A DNA stretch of 64,000 bases from JABDMH01 sp965223165 (GTDB lineage Bacteria; Bacteroidota; Bacteroidia; Chitinophagales; Saprospiraceae), in NCBI GenBank assembly GCA_965223165.1, contig CBDCVQ010000020.1:1364001-1428000 (forward strand), in the 5' to 3' direction. The notes below the pieces were generated by a model. It was not told the origin of the DNA. It saw only the letters and a list, made by a program, of their open reading frames with translations, and searched no databases. Shown here piece by piece: positions 36,935 to 44,974 of this stretch (the first letter of the stretch is position 1; each line of letters starts with the position of its first letter). The position numbers and the translations under genes are program-made.

Positions 36935-37008
36935 ATCCTAAGATACCAATTTCATCTGGATATATCATGATTTTTTAACATGTATCTCCCTTGATTCTCT
37001 TTCTATTT

Positions 37009-37362
37009 CTAAGCCCTGATTGGAGGAGGAGGTCTATATCTTTTTCGCCTCCTTATGCCCTTTAGTTCGATGCCCTCCAGCATCATCATCAATGTGCTCA
37101 CCGACAGGTCTCCGTGTTGCTCGGATGGCAACTCGATGGTCCCTCGTTCCAGTCTCTTGTAGTAAATCAGATAACCGGTGCGATCCCATACTAATATTTT
37201 CAGCAACGTTCTGCGTTTGTTGACAAACACATAGCCCTCGCCACTCATTGGATCTTGGCCAAGCTCGTTGTTGACTATTCCGCATAAACCGCGAAAACTC
37301 TTGCGCATGTCCACCGCTGGGCGGTACAAATAGAATCGCTTAATTCCGCTCAGACCTAGCAT
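37009..37362 (-). CDS. tnpB: IS66 accessory protein TnpB (element B)
   Basis: A 117-residue IS66 Orf2 protein (FYLYRPAVDMRKSFRGLCGI, YVFVNKRRTLLKILVWDRTG). It overlaps tnpA by 7 bases, and lies 74 bases before tnpC. Intact and clearly related to the TnpB of element A. Confidence 0.93.
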   Translation of the reverse strand: MLGLSGIKRFYLYRPAVDMRKSFRGLCGIVNNELGQDPMSGEGYVFVNKRRTLLKILVWDRTGYLIYYKRLERGTIELPSEQHGDLSVSTLMMMLEGIELKGIRRRKRYRPPPPIRA

Positions 37363-37640
37363 CCTACAACTAGCTCGCGCAGATAAGATGCCGCAGGAAC
37401 GGAGTCAAAGCGAATCATTCCCCCTCCCAGTAACACTTCTACTTGACCTGCCCCAGGGCCTTGGTCCTCTGCTACCAACTCCACAAACCCCTGATCTACT
37501 TTCTCCTCTCGATACTTGCGCACCCAATACCAAAATGTACCCTCGCCTAGCTCGTGCTCTATGCACAATTCCTGCCTACTTTTCTTACCTTGCTCATATG
37601 CCGCTACCACTGGATACATCTGCTCTTTGTCTCGCCTCAT
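37356..37640 (-). CDS. tnpA: IS66 accessory protein TnpA (element B)
   Basis: A 94-residue helix-turn-helix protein (MYPVVAAYEQGKKSRQELCI, TFWYWVRKYREEKVDQGF). I start at MRRDKEQM, since an in-frame upstream extension of 11 codons begins with TTG and runs toward the element end. Intact. Confidence 0.88.
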   Translation of the reverse strand: MRRDKEQMYPVVAAYEQGKKSRQELCIEHELGEGTFWYWVRKYREEKVDQGFVELVAEDQGPGAGQVEVLLGGGMIRFDSVPAASYLRELVVGC

Positions 37641-38125
37641 CTTTTTGCAACACAAGATCCGTCTAGCAGCCAATTATTGCAATATGCTCACGCCCGTACG
37701 CTTACAATCAAATTACTTCAGCGGTGGCTACTCGGATCCTTTTCAAACTGCACTTAGCTATACATTGAAAAGATGGATCCCCTTAACCCGGTTTTTAGGT
37801 GATGGCGCCCTCAAGCTAGATACTAATCTGCTGGAGAATAAAATCCGCCCCTTGGCACTGGGCCGAAAGAATTATCTGTTCTGTGGCTCTCATCAGGCCG
37901 CCAAAGTCGCTGCCATAATATACTCCATTATTGCCACCAGCTTACAACATGGACACGATCCTCAAATGGTCATTCAGCAAATCATCAGGCGGGTCGACCA
38001 CCATCCCATCAATAAAATCCATCAACTCATTCCCGATAAGAACTTCGACTTTCAGTAGCCGCCAACCTTAGGCTTCGGCTATCATCCCATCCAATGAGAC
38101 CCTGACGGCCGGACGCTTACCGCAG

Positions 38126-38168
38126 TGGCACACTTTGCTCCGAAATCAATGGCACACTTTGCTCCGAA
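38126..38168. repeat. Two direct copies of an IS21-type end repeat
   Basis: TGGCACACTTTGCTCCGAA occurs at 38126-38144 and again at 38150-38168, a 24-bp period. IS21 elements of Bacteroidota carry such repeated motifs at their ends. The IS66 element A inserted right at the first copy, using its TGG as part of the target duplication. Confidence 0.75.
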
Positions 38169-38175
38169 TTACACA

Positions 38176-38421
38176 ATCCTGGACGACTTCGGTCTTCAAC
38201 CCATCAATCACGCCGTCAAGCTCATCCTCCTACAGATATTGGAGGACAGGTATGAAAGGTCATCCATACTCATCTGTTCCCAACTGCCAGTCGGCAAATG
38301 GCACCAGTACTTTGATGAACCCACTATTGCTGACGCCATTTTTGACAGGATCGTCCCCAAAGCTCATTGCATAGAATTGAAAGGAAAAAGTCTTCGCAAA
38401 CCTTCTAAACACATATCTTAA
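38176..38421 (+). pseudogene. istB: C-terminal remnant of IS21 helper ATPase IstB
   Basis: About 80 residues matching the end of IstB: ILDDFGLQPINHAVKLILLQ (Walker B and following), EDRYERSSILICSQLPVGKW, DEPTIADAIFDRIVPKAHCI and ELKGKSLRK. The N-terminal two thirds, with Walker A, and the istA transposase are absent. Its reading frame joins the IS21 end repeats directly, showing an internal deletion before the IS66 insertion. Confidence 0.88.
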
Positions 38422-38490
38422 CACTTTGAAACTCGCATGTTATCCACAGGGGGGGGGTCAATACTCCGGAATACGCAGCAGATGACAAAA

Positions 38491-38730
38491 CTATCCTTCA
38501 TCTTCGATGAATTCAGCGACGAACGTACATGGGCTAGTATAGAAGTAGCTCCTACGTGAATTGCAGAACTTTATCGGGGCGCCCATTTCCTTCATGAGAT
38601 TAAGCAGATCAAAAACTGCTCTCCTGGAAAGCCCCAGCTTGTGGGAAAGCTCGCAGGCGGTCCCAGTGGCTTTCAAACTTATCAGCCTGTCCACCCTCTC
38701 GATTACCTTGATCTTCTCAATGAAAGTCAT
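38491..38730 (-). CDS. Small helix-turn-helix regulator
   Basis: A 79-residue protein with an HTH_11-type domain: IEKIKVIERVDRLISLKATG, then ACELSHKLGLSRRAVFDLLN and LMKEMGAPIKFCNSRRSYFY. Short Bacteroidota regulators of precisely this form are common and often single-domain. I begin at MTFIEK; a longer in-frame version starts ten codons upstream. It overlaps the end of the DUF6624-like gene by 14 bases, so it is probably the last gene of the exporter operon and a candidate cluster regulator. Confidence 0.75.
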   Translation of the reverse strand: MTFIEKIKVIERVDRLISLKATGTACELSHKLGLSRRAVFDLLNLMKEMGAPIKFCNSRRSYFYTSPCTFVAEFIEDEG

Positions 38731-39640
38731 CTTCGCCTCGGACTTTATCAGGAATACCATCTAATCTCAATTGTGCGGTTCGCAGCTTGAAAGTAGTTAT
38801 TAAGCCCTTGGCAGCGTGAGCCTCTATCAGAGGAAGATATTTCTCCCTTACCTTTAAGTCTCTTTGGTGATGGAGAACGAGCCAGACCGTCCTTGCGTGC
38901 TCATAGCCTACCTCTTGCACCTTCGGGTATCCAAATTCTTGCAAGACTAGCTCTATCTTTGATAAATTCACTGAATCTCGAATCAACATCGAATCCAACA
39001 AAATTTTTTCTGCCGATCCCGAAAGGCGTGCTGAAGCTAATCGGCGACGAATACTTTGATCAGAGCCTTTGATGTTATCAAGTATAGCAATGAGACGCGG
39101 ATTGAATTGAGTTGAGTCTAACTTTGGCCGGCTCTTAACCGACCAACGATGTTCCTTTTCCGTGACTTGAGCATATCTTGAAAGCTCATCACTGCCTACG
39201 ACCTGCTGACAGAGATCGTAGCACTTTTTATATAAGGTTGTGTCAGCTCTGACTAGATTTACTTGAAAATTATGCTCCCTGAAGAGGTTATACCATTGAT
39301 AGATTGACGAGCACACGTCTGGATTCTCGCGAATGCCCTCCTCCAAGTACTCAAAAATGATACCAGCATTAGCATCCAAGTTGGCAAGTTGAATAGCAAT
39401 TTGAAACCGATCGCCACTGGCATATGCGCTGTCAAGTTTCAGTGAATACTTCGTGAAAGTGGCCATTGACATATCAGGAGTTTTCTCTGGATAATATGAT
39501 TGTTCAATGCGGCAACTCAAACACTGAAGAACAAACAAAAGAACTGCAAGCGTGTACGACAAGTCCAGCAAGCGCTGGATTTTACTGGGATACCCTCTAA
39601 CCTTGTTATCCGAGCATCTCTCTTTACAAAAATATTTCAC
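38717..39640 (-). CDS. Lipoprotein-like protein with DUF6624-like C-terminus
   Basis: A 307-residue protein. After a basic N-terminus a hydrophobic stretch ends with VLQCLSC, a probable lipobox. The C-terminal 100 residues resemble the DUF6624 family: LQEFGYPKVQEVGYEHARTV, WLVLHHQRDLKVREKYLPLI, EAHAAKGLITTFKLRTAQLRLD. That family has no known biochemical role, but members often lie near peptide or lasso/graspetide-type clusters; I state this from memory. Here it lies 28 bases after the HlyD-like gene in an exporter operon, so immunity or processing are possible roles. The start codon is GTG. Confidence 0.65.
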   Translation of the reverse strand: MKYFCKERCSDNKVRGYPSKIQRLLDLSYTLAVLLFVLQCLSCRIEQSYYPEKTPDMSMATFTKYSLKLDSAYASGDRFQIAIQLANLDANAGIIFEYLEEGIRENPDVCSSIYQWYNLFREHNFQVNLVRADTTLYKKCYDLCQQVVGSDELSRYAQVTEKEHRWSVKSRPKLDSTQFNPRLIAILDNIKGSDQSIRRRLASARLSGSAEKILLDSMLIRDSVNLSKIELVLQEFGYPKVQEVGYEHARTVWLVLHHQRDLKVREKYLPLIEAHAAKGLITTFKLRTAQLRLDGIPDKVRGEDDFH

Positions 39641-39668
39641 AACTAACTCGTTAAAAAAAAAGGACTTA

Positions 39669-41021
39669 CTACTTTACAAGGGTCACAAACTGCGCTAACA
39701 CCCGCTTTGCTAGTGAGCGATCTTCAGTTATACACACCAATTCGGCTACCATGTTGGGGTGATAAGGTACTTCAAAGCCATTGTCAGTCACTAATTCCCC
39801 TGGTAAATCAATTCTTGCTTCATAAGTTGTGCCCAGCTGTTCGTCCCTTCGAGGCAAAGGGGAGAGATAGCTCAAGGCCGTTGTGACGCTCCCATACTCT
39901 TTGTAAGGATAAGCATCAAGACGCAATAAAACCTTGTTGCCACGAATTAATTTACCTCGATTGTAACTTGGTAACCTCGCTCTTGCAATCAGATTTGATT
40001 TACGCACTGGAACTATGGAGCAGAAGTAGTCTCCTTCAGATCTCAACTGCCGCTCCTCAGTACCTAGAGGCAAAATAACCTTGCCGGCAACAGAAGCACG
40101 GATGGCGTGTCCAAAATCCCAAGACGTTATCAGCGCACGGATCTCCGAGGCTTGATCTAGGATCTCCAGCCATTTTGTAATAAGTATGTCTTGGTATTGT
40201 TCTGACTTCTCAACTCTAAGCGCCCTGAGCTGACTAATACGAATGTCATTCCTAATTTGACTACCAGCAACGGTGTGGTATTGCTTTGCCAATGAGAGCG
40301 AGTCACTCAGTTTGAGTTCGTATTCCCGCTCACTTATCACCCCAGCCTGGAGTAGGGTGCCATAACGTTTGACATCCCTTGTAATCAGAAGCAGTTCAGC
40401 GTTAAGAAGGCGCTGTTCGCTCCTCATATGCCTTGCGAGGGCTTCCAAATTATCTAGCTCGTGATCGATACTCGCAATCTGTATTGAGGGATTGATCTTC
40501 GATGTTATCAGGCAGTGCTCTCGCACTAGTTGTAGCAATTGCTCACCAGCTGGCTGTAGGTCACCCAGATTCCATCGACGTTCCGGTAGAGTAAACATGG
40601 ACAAGCATGACTGATCATCGGCTTGAAGAAGCCTGGTCGAAAATTCCTCTAATTCTCGCAAATCCCATCTCTTTGCGGTGCTTTCCATATAGGCTAAGAT
40701 TTGATCCTCGTCGACCAATGCACCGTTGACCGTCAACAAGGTATCTAATCTTGCACTCAGTGGGATCAAAACATCGATGGGAGGCTCTTCGGATGTGATC
40801 ACGGCTGGAGCATAGATCTTATCTGGATAACGAAGTACAAATGCCATTGAAACTAGAAGGGAAAACGCCAAAAATAGCATCGTGATCCCCGACCGCAGGA
40901 GCCGGCCAGGGGGAGTTCCTATCAGATCATCAATTTCGCCATGTCTTGTAGCTATTGTGCTATGATCCACCTCTGATACAGAATGCAACTCATAGTTAGA
41001 TGGCACTGTTGCTCCATCCAT
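39669..41021 (-). CDS. HlyD-family membrane-fusion (secretion adaptor) protein
   Basis: A 450-residue adaptor that links an inner-membrane ABC exporter to the outer membrane. A membrane segment at about residues 38-60 (ITMLFLAFSLLVSMAFVL) follows a short cytoplasmic N-terminus. Then comes a lipoyl half (PLSARLDTLLTVNGALVDED), a long coiled-coil hairpin (about 150-290; YGTLLQAGVISEREYELKLS), the second lipoyl half (IRASVAGKVILPLG) and a beta-barrel part (GNKVLLRLDAYPYKEYGSVT). I start at MDGATVPS, 4 bases after the ABC gene stop; the longer frame would overlap that gene by 125 bases. It is the second component of the probable peptide exporter. Confidence 0.9.
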   Translation of the reverse strand: MDGATVPSNYELHSVSEVDHSTIATRHGEIDDLIGTPPGRLLRSGITMLFLAFSLLVSMAFVLRYPDKIYAPAVITSEEPPIDVLIPLSARLDTLLTVNGALVDEDQILAYMESTAKRWDLRELEEFSTRLLQADDQSCLSMFTLPERRWNLGDLQPAGEQLLQLVREHCLITSKINPSIQIASIDHELDNLEALARHMRSEQRLLNAELLLITRDVKRYGTLLQAGVISEREYELKLSDSLSLAKQYHTVAGSQIRNDIRISQLRALRVEKSEQYQDILITKWLEILDQASEIRALITSWDFGHAIRASVAGKVILPLGTEERQLRSEGDYFCSIVPVRKSNLIARARLPSYNRGKLIRGNKVLLRLDAYPYKEYGSVTTALSYLSPLPRRDEQLGTTYEARIDLPGELVTDNGFEVPYHPNMVAELVCITEDRSLAKRVLAQFVTLVK

Positions 41022-41025
41022 TGTG

Positions 41026-42834
41026 TTATTGTCCAAGTTGTAACTGATTTTTAACCAATTGATAATATGTACCTTTTTCTCTGATGAGATTCTCGTGATT
41101 TCCTCTTTCGACGGCCCTACCATGATGCAGAACAATGATCTGATCGGCATGCTGCACGGTACTAAGTCGATGGGCTACAATGACTGTTGTCTTGCCATCG
41201 AGAAATAGACTCAGATTATTAAGTATTCGGCTCTCATTGTTTGCGTCTAGCGCATTAGTGGCTTCGTCAAAAAAAATGAAGTCCGGGTTCTTATATACAG
41301 CACGAGCGATAAGGAGTCGCTGCTTTTGCCCCTGACTCAGGCCGTTGCCTCTGGCTCCCACCATCGTTTGAAGTCCAAGCGGAAGACGGTCTACCAAGTC
41401 CATCAGATTAGCTACCTCAGCTGCGTGCATGACTCGGGCCATATCGATGGCATCCTCACTCTCTGCGATGTTTCTCGCGATCGTATCTGAAAAGACAAAA
41501 CCATCCTGTAGCACCACCCCGCACAGACTCTTCCAGCTCTTCTGATAGAGGGCCGACAGAGGATGCCTTCCGACCAATATTTTGCCTCGGGAGGGAGGAT
41601 AGAATCCAAGCAGTAACTTGATCAGGGTTGTCTTCCCACTCCCGCTCATACCAACTATCGCTGTGGTCTTGCCTTGGGGTATAGTGCACGAAACATCATC
41701 AAGTACGAATTCGGAAATGGGCGTATATCTGAAAGAGAGATTTTCAATTACAATGTCATCATGGGTGACGGCATTCACCTTTATTATCTCAGCAGGCTCC
41801 TCGTCAGCTGATTCATGGATTTCCGATAGACGCTCCAGGCTGATTTTTGCGTCTTGAGCTGCGCGAATGAAGTTTATCAGTTGCTGAAGGGGTGCATTCA
41901 GATGGCCAATAATATATTGTATAGCCAGCATCATCCCCAGTGTAATCTGGCCGTCCAGGACAGCCTTGGCGGCAAAGAAGGTGATCAAGATATCCTTGAG
42001 ATGAGACACAGACAATGCTCCTGCATCCTGGTACTGAGCAATGGCCAATCCCTTCATTTGGGTTCGAAAGTATCTTGCCTGAATACCAGCCCACTTCCAA
42101 CGCCGTCGCAGCTCACTACCTTGTAGCTTGATCTCGGCCATGCCCTGGATGATCTCAATCAGAGAATCCTGATTGTCGGAGAGGTGCTGAAATGCTTGGT
42201 AATCCACCTCTCGCCGCTTCTGCAGGAAGAGCAAGATCCAACCAACGTACAACAGGGCAGACACAAAGAAGATCAGGAATATCGGCACCGAATAGACCAA
42301 TAAGACCATGCAAAACACAATCAAATTGATCACAGACAATAGGATTGACAGCGAGGATTGAGTGAGAAATTGCTCGATGCGCCTGTGATCTCCGATACGT
42401 TGCAGCAGGTCTCCTGTGTGCTTTGAGTCAAAGAACCCCAAGGGTAAGCGCATCAATTTGATTAGGAAATCTGCTATCAGACTCACATTCATTCTGACAC
42501 TCACATGCAACAAAATCCAACTCTGAATGAATCGAACCGTGGTCTGCCCCACAAATAACATCAGTTGACCTATGAGGACGATGTATACGAATTGGAGATT
42601 CTGGGTATCGATACCGATGTCTACCAGACTCTGGGTAAGGAACGGGAATATCAGTTGAAACAGTGATCCCAAGAGCAACCCTAATAGGACCTGTAAGATC
42701 AATCTACGATGTGGTCGAAGGTAATGAAGAAGAAAGCCGAATCCCCTGGACAAGTTCTTTAGCCCTTCTAGCTGGTAGAAACTGGAGTAGGCTCCAGGAG
42801 CAAGGCCACGCCCTGATCCTCTGCCGATAACCAT
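41026..42834 (-). CDS. ABC exporter (membrane plus ATPase domains), split from its C39 peptidase
   Basis: A 602-residue half-transporter of the peptidase-containing (PCAT) type without its peptidase. Six membrane segments span about residues 40-310 (the first is LILQVLLGLLLGSLFQLIFP). The ATPase domain has Walker A GMSGSGKTTL, Q-loop VVLQDGFVFSD, signature LSQGQKQRLLIARA, Walker B FIFFDEATNALD and H-loop VIVAHRLSTVQHAD. The first residues before YQLEGLKNLSRG are read from codons that overlap the C39 gene in another frame and look non-native; the usual PCAT reads through with P-T-P-x-F-Y. A single-base deletion near 42783 accounts for the split. Confidence 0.92.
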   Translation of the reverse strand: MVIGRGSGRGLAPGAYSSFYQLEGLKNLSRGFGFLLHYLRPHRRLILQVLLGLLLGSLFQLIFPFLTQSLVDIGIDTQNLQFVYIVLIGQLMLFVGQTTVRFIQSWILLHVSVRMNVSLIADFLIKLMRLPLGFFDSKHTGDLLQRIGDHRRIEQFLTQSSLSILLSVINLIVFCMVLLVYSVPIFLIFFVSALLYVGWILLFLQKRREVDYQAFQHLSDNQDSLIEIIQGMAEIKLQGSELRRRWKWAGIQARYFRTQMKGLAIAQYQDAGALSVSHLKDILITFFAAKAVLDGQITLGMMLAIQYIIGHLNAPLQQLINFIRAAQDAKISLERLSEIHESADEEPAEIIKVNAVTHDDIVIENLSFRYTPISEFVLDDVSCTIPQGKTTAIVGMSGSGKTTLIKLLLGFYPPSRGKILVGRHPLSALYQKSWKSLCGVVLQDGFVFSDTIARNIAESEDAIDMARVMHAAEVANLMDLVDRLPLGLQTMVGARGNGLSQGQKQRLLIARAVYKNPDFIFFDEATNALDANNESRILNNLSLFLDGKTTVIVAHRLSTVQHADQIIVLHHGRAVERGNHENLIREKGTYYQLVKNQLQLGQ

Positions 42835-43223
42835 GATCTCTTGAAGTCTGACACTTTGACTTTATGCTTGCCAGAGCCAGGATCGGAAATCCAGACATGT
42901 TTCTTGTTTAGCCTATAGGCGACCACGAAGTGATTCTGCTTCCAATGTAAGATGGCCGGTAAAGGGGCCTCCCGCAGGCTGGGATTGTCTTTCTTGTCCC
43001 AAAAGGGGATCTTCACTGCCAGGGATCGCAATCCAATCTGCTCTGCTGCTTCGCAGATGCCACGTAGACTCACCCCTGCTCGGTCAATGTAGCACTGTTC
43101 TCGAAGAAAGGGCAACGAATAAGACCTCCCGTGGTACTTAGCTACCATACGTAAGCAAGTCGGACCACAGTCCATCGAATCAAGTTGCCGATAAAAAGGA
43201 AAAGACTTCCAACGAGTACCCAT
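42768..43223 (-). CDS. C39 peptidase domain, separated from the ABC exporter by a frameshift
   Basis: A 151-residue C39 bacteriocin-processing peptidase that should cut precursor leaders after the double glycine. Catalytic cysteine in RQLDSMDCGPTCLRMVAKYH, histidine in HWKQNHFVVAYRLNKKHVWI and aspartate in SDPGSGKHK. The frame ends GVALLLEPTP-VSTS, exactly where PCAT exporters continue P-T-P-x-F-Y; the continuation is found in the -1 frame. Either the full transporter is broken or the two parts now work as separate, overlapping polypeptides. First gene of the exporter operon. Confidence 0.9.
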   Translation of the reverse strand: MGTRWKSFPFYRQLDSMDCGPTCLRMVAKYHGRSYSLPFLREQCYIDRAGVSLRGICEAAEQIGLRSLAVKIPFWDKKDNPSLREAPLPAILHWKQNHFVVAYRLNKKHVWISDPGSGKHKVKVSDFKRSWLSAEDQGVALLLEPTPVSTS

Positions 43224-43757
43224 AAATGCACTGGAACAAAGAATCGAGGAAATTTATCTCGTTCGGAAGCGAAGAAGCCTACGCGCAGGAGAGACGCTGT
43301 GGATGATATTGGGATAAGGTGCAATCATGACTTTTAGATGATTTTGGGTCAAAAAAAGATCAGGGGCGCTCCAATGATAAACATATTTTACGGTTTTTGC
43401 CAGGAGCTTACATTGTTAATGTATGTTAAAGCAAACAGGCAAAAAGGGGAGAACGCCGGAAACTGCTATGTCACCGGTTAATGCTATCAACAGCCAAGGC
43501 ATTGCTGGCAAGATGCTCTCCCTCGGTAGTTGAACACACTGAGGACGACTACTCCAGAGCATAATCTTGCTAGTATGTGTCAGGCGAGGACGCCTGACAC
43601 GGCCAGGTTGCTCTAGTCAAGTTATCTAGCCTCAAAGGCCACACACCGCAGATCAGGGCCCGTTTGGCCCCCCCCGCCAAACGCCATTGCTAGCTCGCTG
43701 CTACCTTGAAGCCTCGATCATGCGATAGCCCTGCTTGCCCAGGCCCATTTTGCACAT
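43224..43757. other. Intergenic region upstream of the exporter operon, with a dispersed hairpin repeat
   Basis: About 530 bases between the C39 gene (start at 43223) and the end of recX. It contains the second copy of the GTGTCAGGCG hairpin repeat (43577-43600, loop AGGA, with AGCATAATCTTGCTAG before it and GGCCAGGTTGCT after). The 200 bases nearest the C39 start are AT-rich and should hold the operon promoter on the minus strand, but I cannot place it. No gene was recognised. Confidence 0.5.
43577..43600. repeat. Dispersed hairpin repeat, copy 2
   Basis: GTGTCAGGCG-AGGA-CGCCTGACAC, the reverse orientation of the copy at 25376-25399, with related flanks. See the entry at 25361. Confidence 0.75.
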
Positions 43758-44225
43758 TTAATCTATGATTTTTGCAATGATCCCTGCCACCAGCTCTGAC
43801 TCGTACCCTTTGCCATAAGCATACCGAAAGAGCTTTTGATATCGATCCTTGGTATCTGGCAGGCGAGCCATTTTGGCCGTGAGAAGGGTACGGAGTTGCT
43901 CCCGGTAGGCGTCTTCGTCGATTTCCTGTTTGGCTTTATTAATTAAATATTCGCTGATCCTTTTTGCCCGAAGGCCCTGGACAATTTTATTCCATCCCCA
44001 AACATTGTTGCGAAATTTTCCTCGTACATAGGCACGTGCAAATCGTTCCTCGTCGAGAAACCCCGCCTGGATGAGGTCGGTCAAAATATCCTCGATATCA
44101 TCGCCGCGCTGCCCCAAGGCCACTAATTTGTATCTCGCCTCGTGGTGGCATCGATCCTGATAGGCACAGTACCGCTGCATTCGTGCCAGGGCCTCCTGTT
44201 TGGTCAATGGCTTTTTTGCCGGCAT
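43758..44225 (-). CDS. recX: Regulatory protein RecX
   Basis: A 155-residue RecX, which modulates RecA filaments. The three-helix repeats are seen as LTKQEALARMQRYCAYQDRC, ILTDLIQAGFLDEERFARAY with VRGKFRNNVWGWNKIVQGLR, and a C-terminal KDRYQKLFRYAYGKGYESEL. The length is normal. The start codon overlaps the stop of the HAD phosphatase gene (TGATG), so the two are translationally coupled; recA is not in the window. Confidence 0.92.
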   Translation of the reverse strand: MPAKKPLTKQEALARMQRYCAYQDRCHHEARYKLVALGQRGDDIEDILTDLIQAGFLDEERFARAYVRGKFRNNVWGWNKIVQGLRAKRISEYLINKAKQEIDEDAYREQLRTLLTAKMARLPDTKDRYQKLFRYAYGKGYESELVAGIIAKIID

Positions 44226-44854
44226 CAGGTTAGATATTTCGGGACCAGCTCTATTATTTCCTCGCGGGGATCGACCAAAATACCATGCAACCCCACCGAG
44301 TTAGCTGCCTCAATATTCTCCAAGTGATCGTCAAAGAAGATGCTCTCCGCGGGATTAATATTTCCGTCGGTTAGCATCTTAAGGTAAATATTGGGATCGG
44401 GCTTGCGCATTCCCATGCGACAGGAATAGAAGGCTCGATCCACAAATTGGCCAAAGTCAGTCTTGCCACAAAGCTGCTGTAGGTGGGAAGCGACCCATGC
44501 TAAGTGAATTTCGTTGGTATTGCTCAGGATAAAAACCCGGTGATTCTTTCTCAGTTGCATCAGCATCTCTAGCCGTTGCAACGGTATGTCTACCAGCATC
44601 GCATTCCATGCCGCGCGGATTTGTGCTGCCTGGATAGGCACTTTCGACCGCTGGATGAAGTAGCGAATGAATGCGTCCGCATCGATATGGCCGGTCTCCA
44701 GCGCATGAAAGGTTTGGAGATCCTGGCCATTGGCATCTAAAAACGTCAAATTCATCCACTCCTGGAAAAGCCGCTCGGCCTTGGGAATATCCAAATCCAC
44801 CAGCACATTGCCGGCATCGAAGATGATATTTCTATAGGTTCGCTCCACCACCAA
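44225..44854 (-). CDS. HAD-superfamily phosphatase (YihX-like)
   Basis: A 209-residue HAD hydrolase. Motif I is IIFDAGNVLVDLD, motif II FILSNTNEIHLAW, then CRMGMRKPDPNIYLKML with the motif III lysine and SIFFDDHLENIEAANSVG as motif IV. The alpha-helical cap between motifs I and II marks the group that includes alpha-D-glucose-1-phosphate phosphatase. The start has no ATG; TTG at 44854 or GTG at 44851 and 44848 are the options, the last giving MERTYRN. It overlaps recX by one base. Confidence 0.88.
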   Translation of the reverse strand: MVVERTYRNIIFDAGNVLVDLDIPKAERLFQEWMNLTFLDANGQDLQTFHALETGHIDADAFIRYFIQRSKVPIQAAQIRAAWNAMLVDIPLQRLEMLMQLRKNHRVFILSNTNEIHLAWVASHLQQLCGKTDFGQFVDRAFYSCRMGMRKPDPNIYLKMLTDGNINPAESIFFDDHLENIEAANSVGLHGILVDPREEIIELVPKYLT

Positions 44855-44974
44855 GGACCTAAATATAGAATTCCACCGCTAATACGCCTCTGCCAAGGGA
44901 AGGTTGGGATCCATGGCCAATCTCTCCGGACTGACCGTGGCTTGCAACAGCCTCTCTAGCAGGCAGGTCCGCAA

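Larger units (their letters stand above)
35419..37705. mobile_element. IS66-family element B, inserted in element A
   Basis: A 2287-bp, apparently complete IS66 element. The ends match over about 20 of 22 bases in inverted orientation, starting GTAAGCGTACGGGC, and an 8-bp target duplication AATCAAAT flanks it at 35411-35418 and 37706-37713. It carries tnpA, tnpB and tnpC on the minus strand, opposite to element A. It differs from element A in sequence, so it is not a duplicate of it. Confidence 0.94.
33013..38058 (+). pseudogene. tnpC: IS66 transposase TnpC (element A), broken into four pieces
   Basis: The original transposase is spread over 33013-33348 (N-terminal coiled part), a -1 frame segment to 33575 (VVVHEKLKFIPSKFVVHRIE), 34841-35418 (LQSNYLMADESSIPVLTKDK, then a second frameshift near 35340) and 37706-38058 (SDPFQTALSYTLKRWIPLTR and RPLALGRKNYLFCGSHQAAK, the C-terminal catalytic part). 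Removing the two inserted elements with one copy of each target duplication restores continuous reading across each junction (LHRQ-VKIFEQ and YNYCKSN-YFSGG). The two additional frameshifts are independent decay, so the gene is dead. Confidence 0.9.
32280..38120. mobile_element. IS66-family element A, carrying two nested insertions
   Basis: The outer element of a nest. Its ends share GTAAGCGTCCGG in inverted orientation, and it is flanked by an 8-bp target duplication, CGCAGTGG, at 32272-32279 and 38121-38128, the size known for IS66. It carries tnpA, tnpB and tnpC on the plus strand, but tnpC is frameshifted and interrupted by an IS5-type element (33576-34840) and by a second IS66 (35419-37705). 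Without them it would be about 2.28 kb. Because of the damage to tnpC it cannot move on its own. Confidence 0.92.

Noticed and set aside
42768..42834. Programmed -1 frameshifting between C39 and ABC
   Set aside because: No X-XXY-YYZ slippery heptamer or following stem was seen in the overlap, so mutation, split translation or a sequence error are more likely.
43142..43324. Hydrophobic 60-codon minus-strand frame overlapping the C39 start
   Set aside because: Overlaps the catalytic part of C39 in another frame; no independent support.
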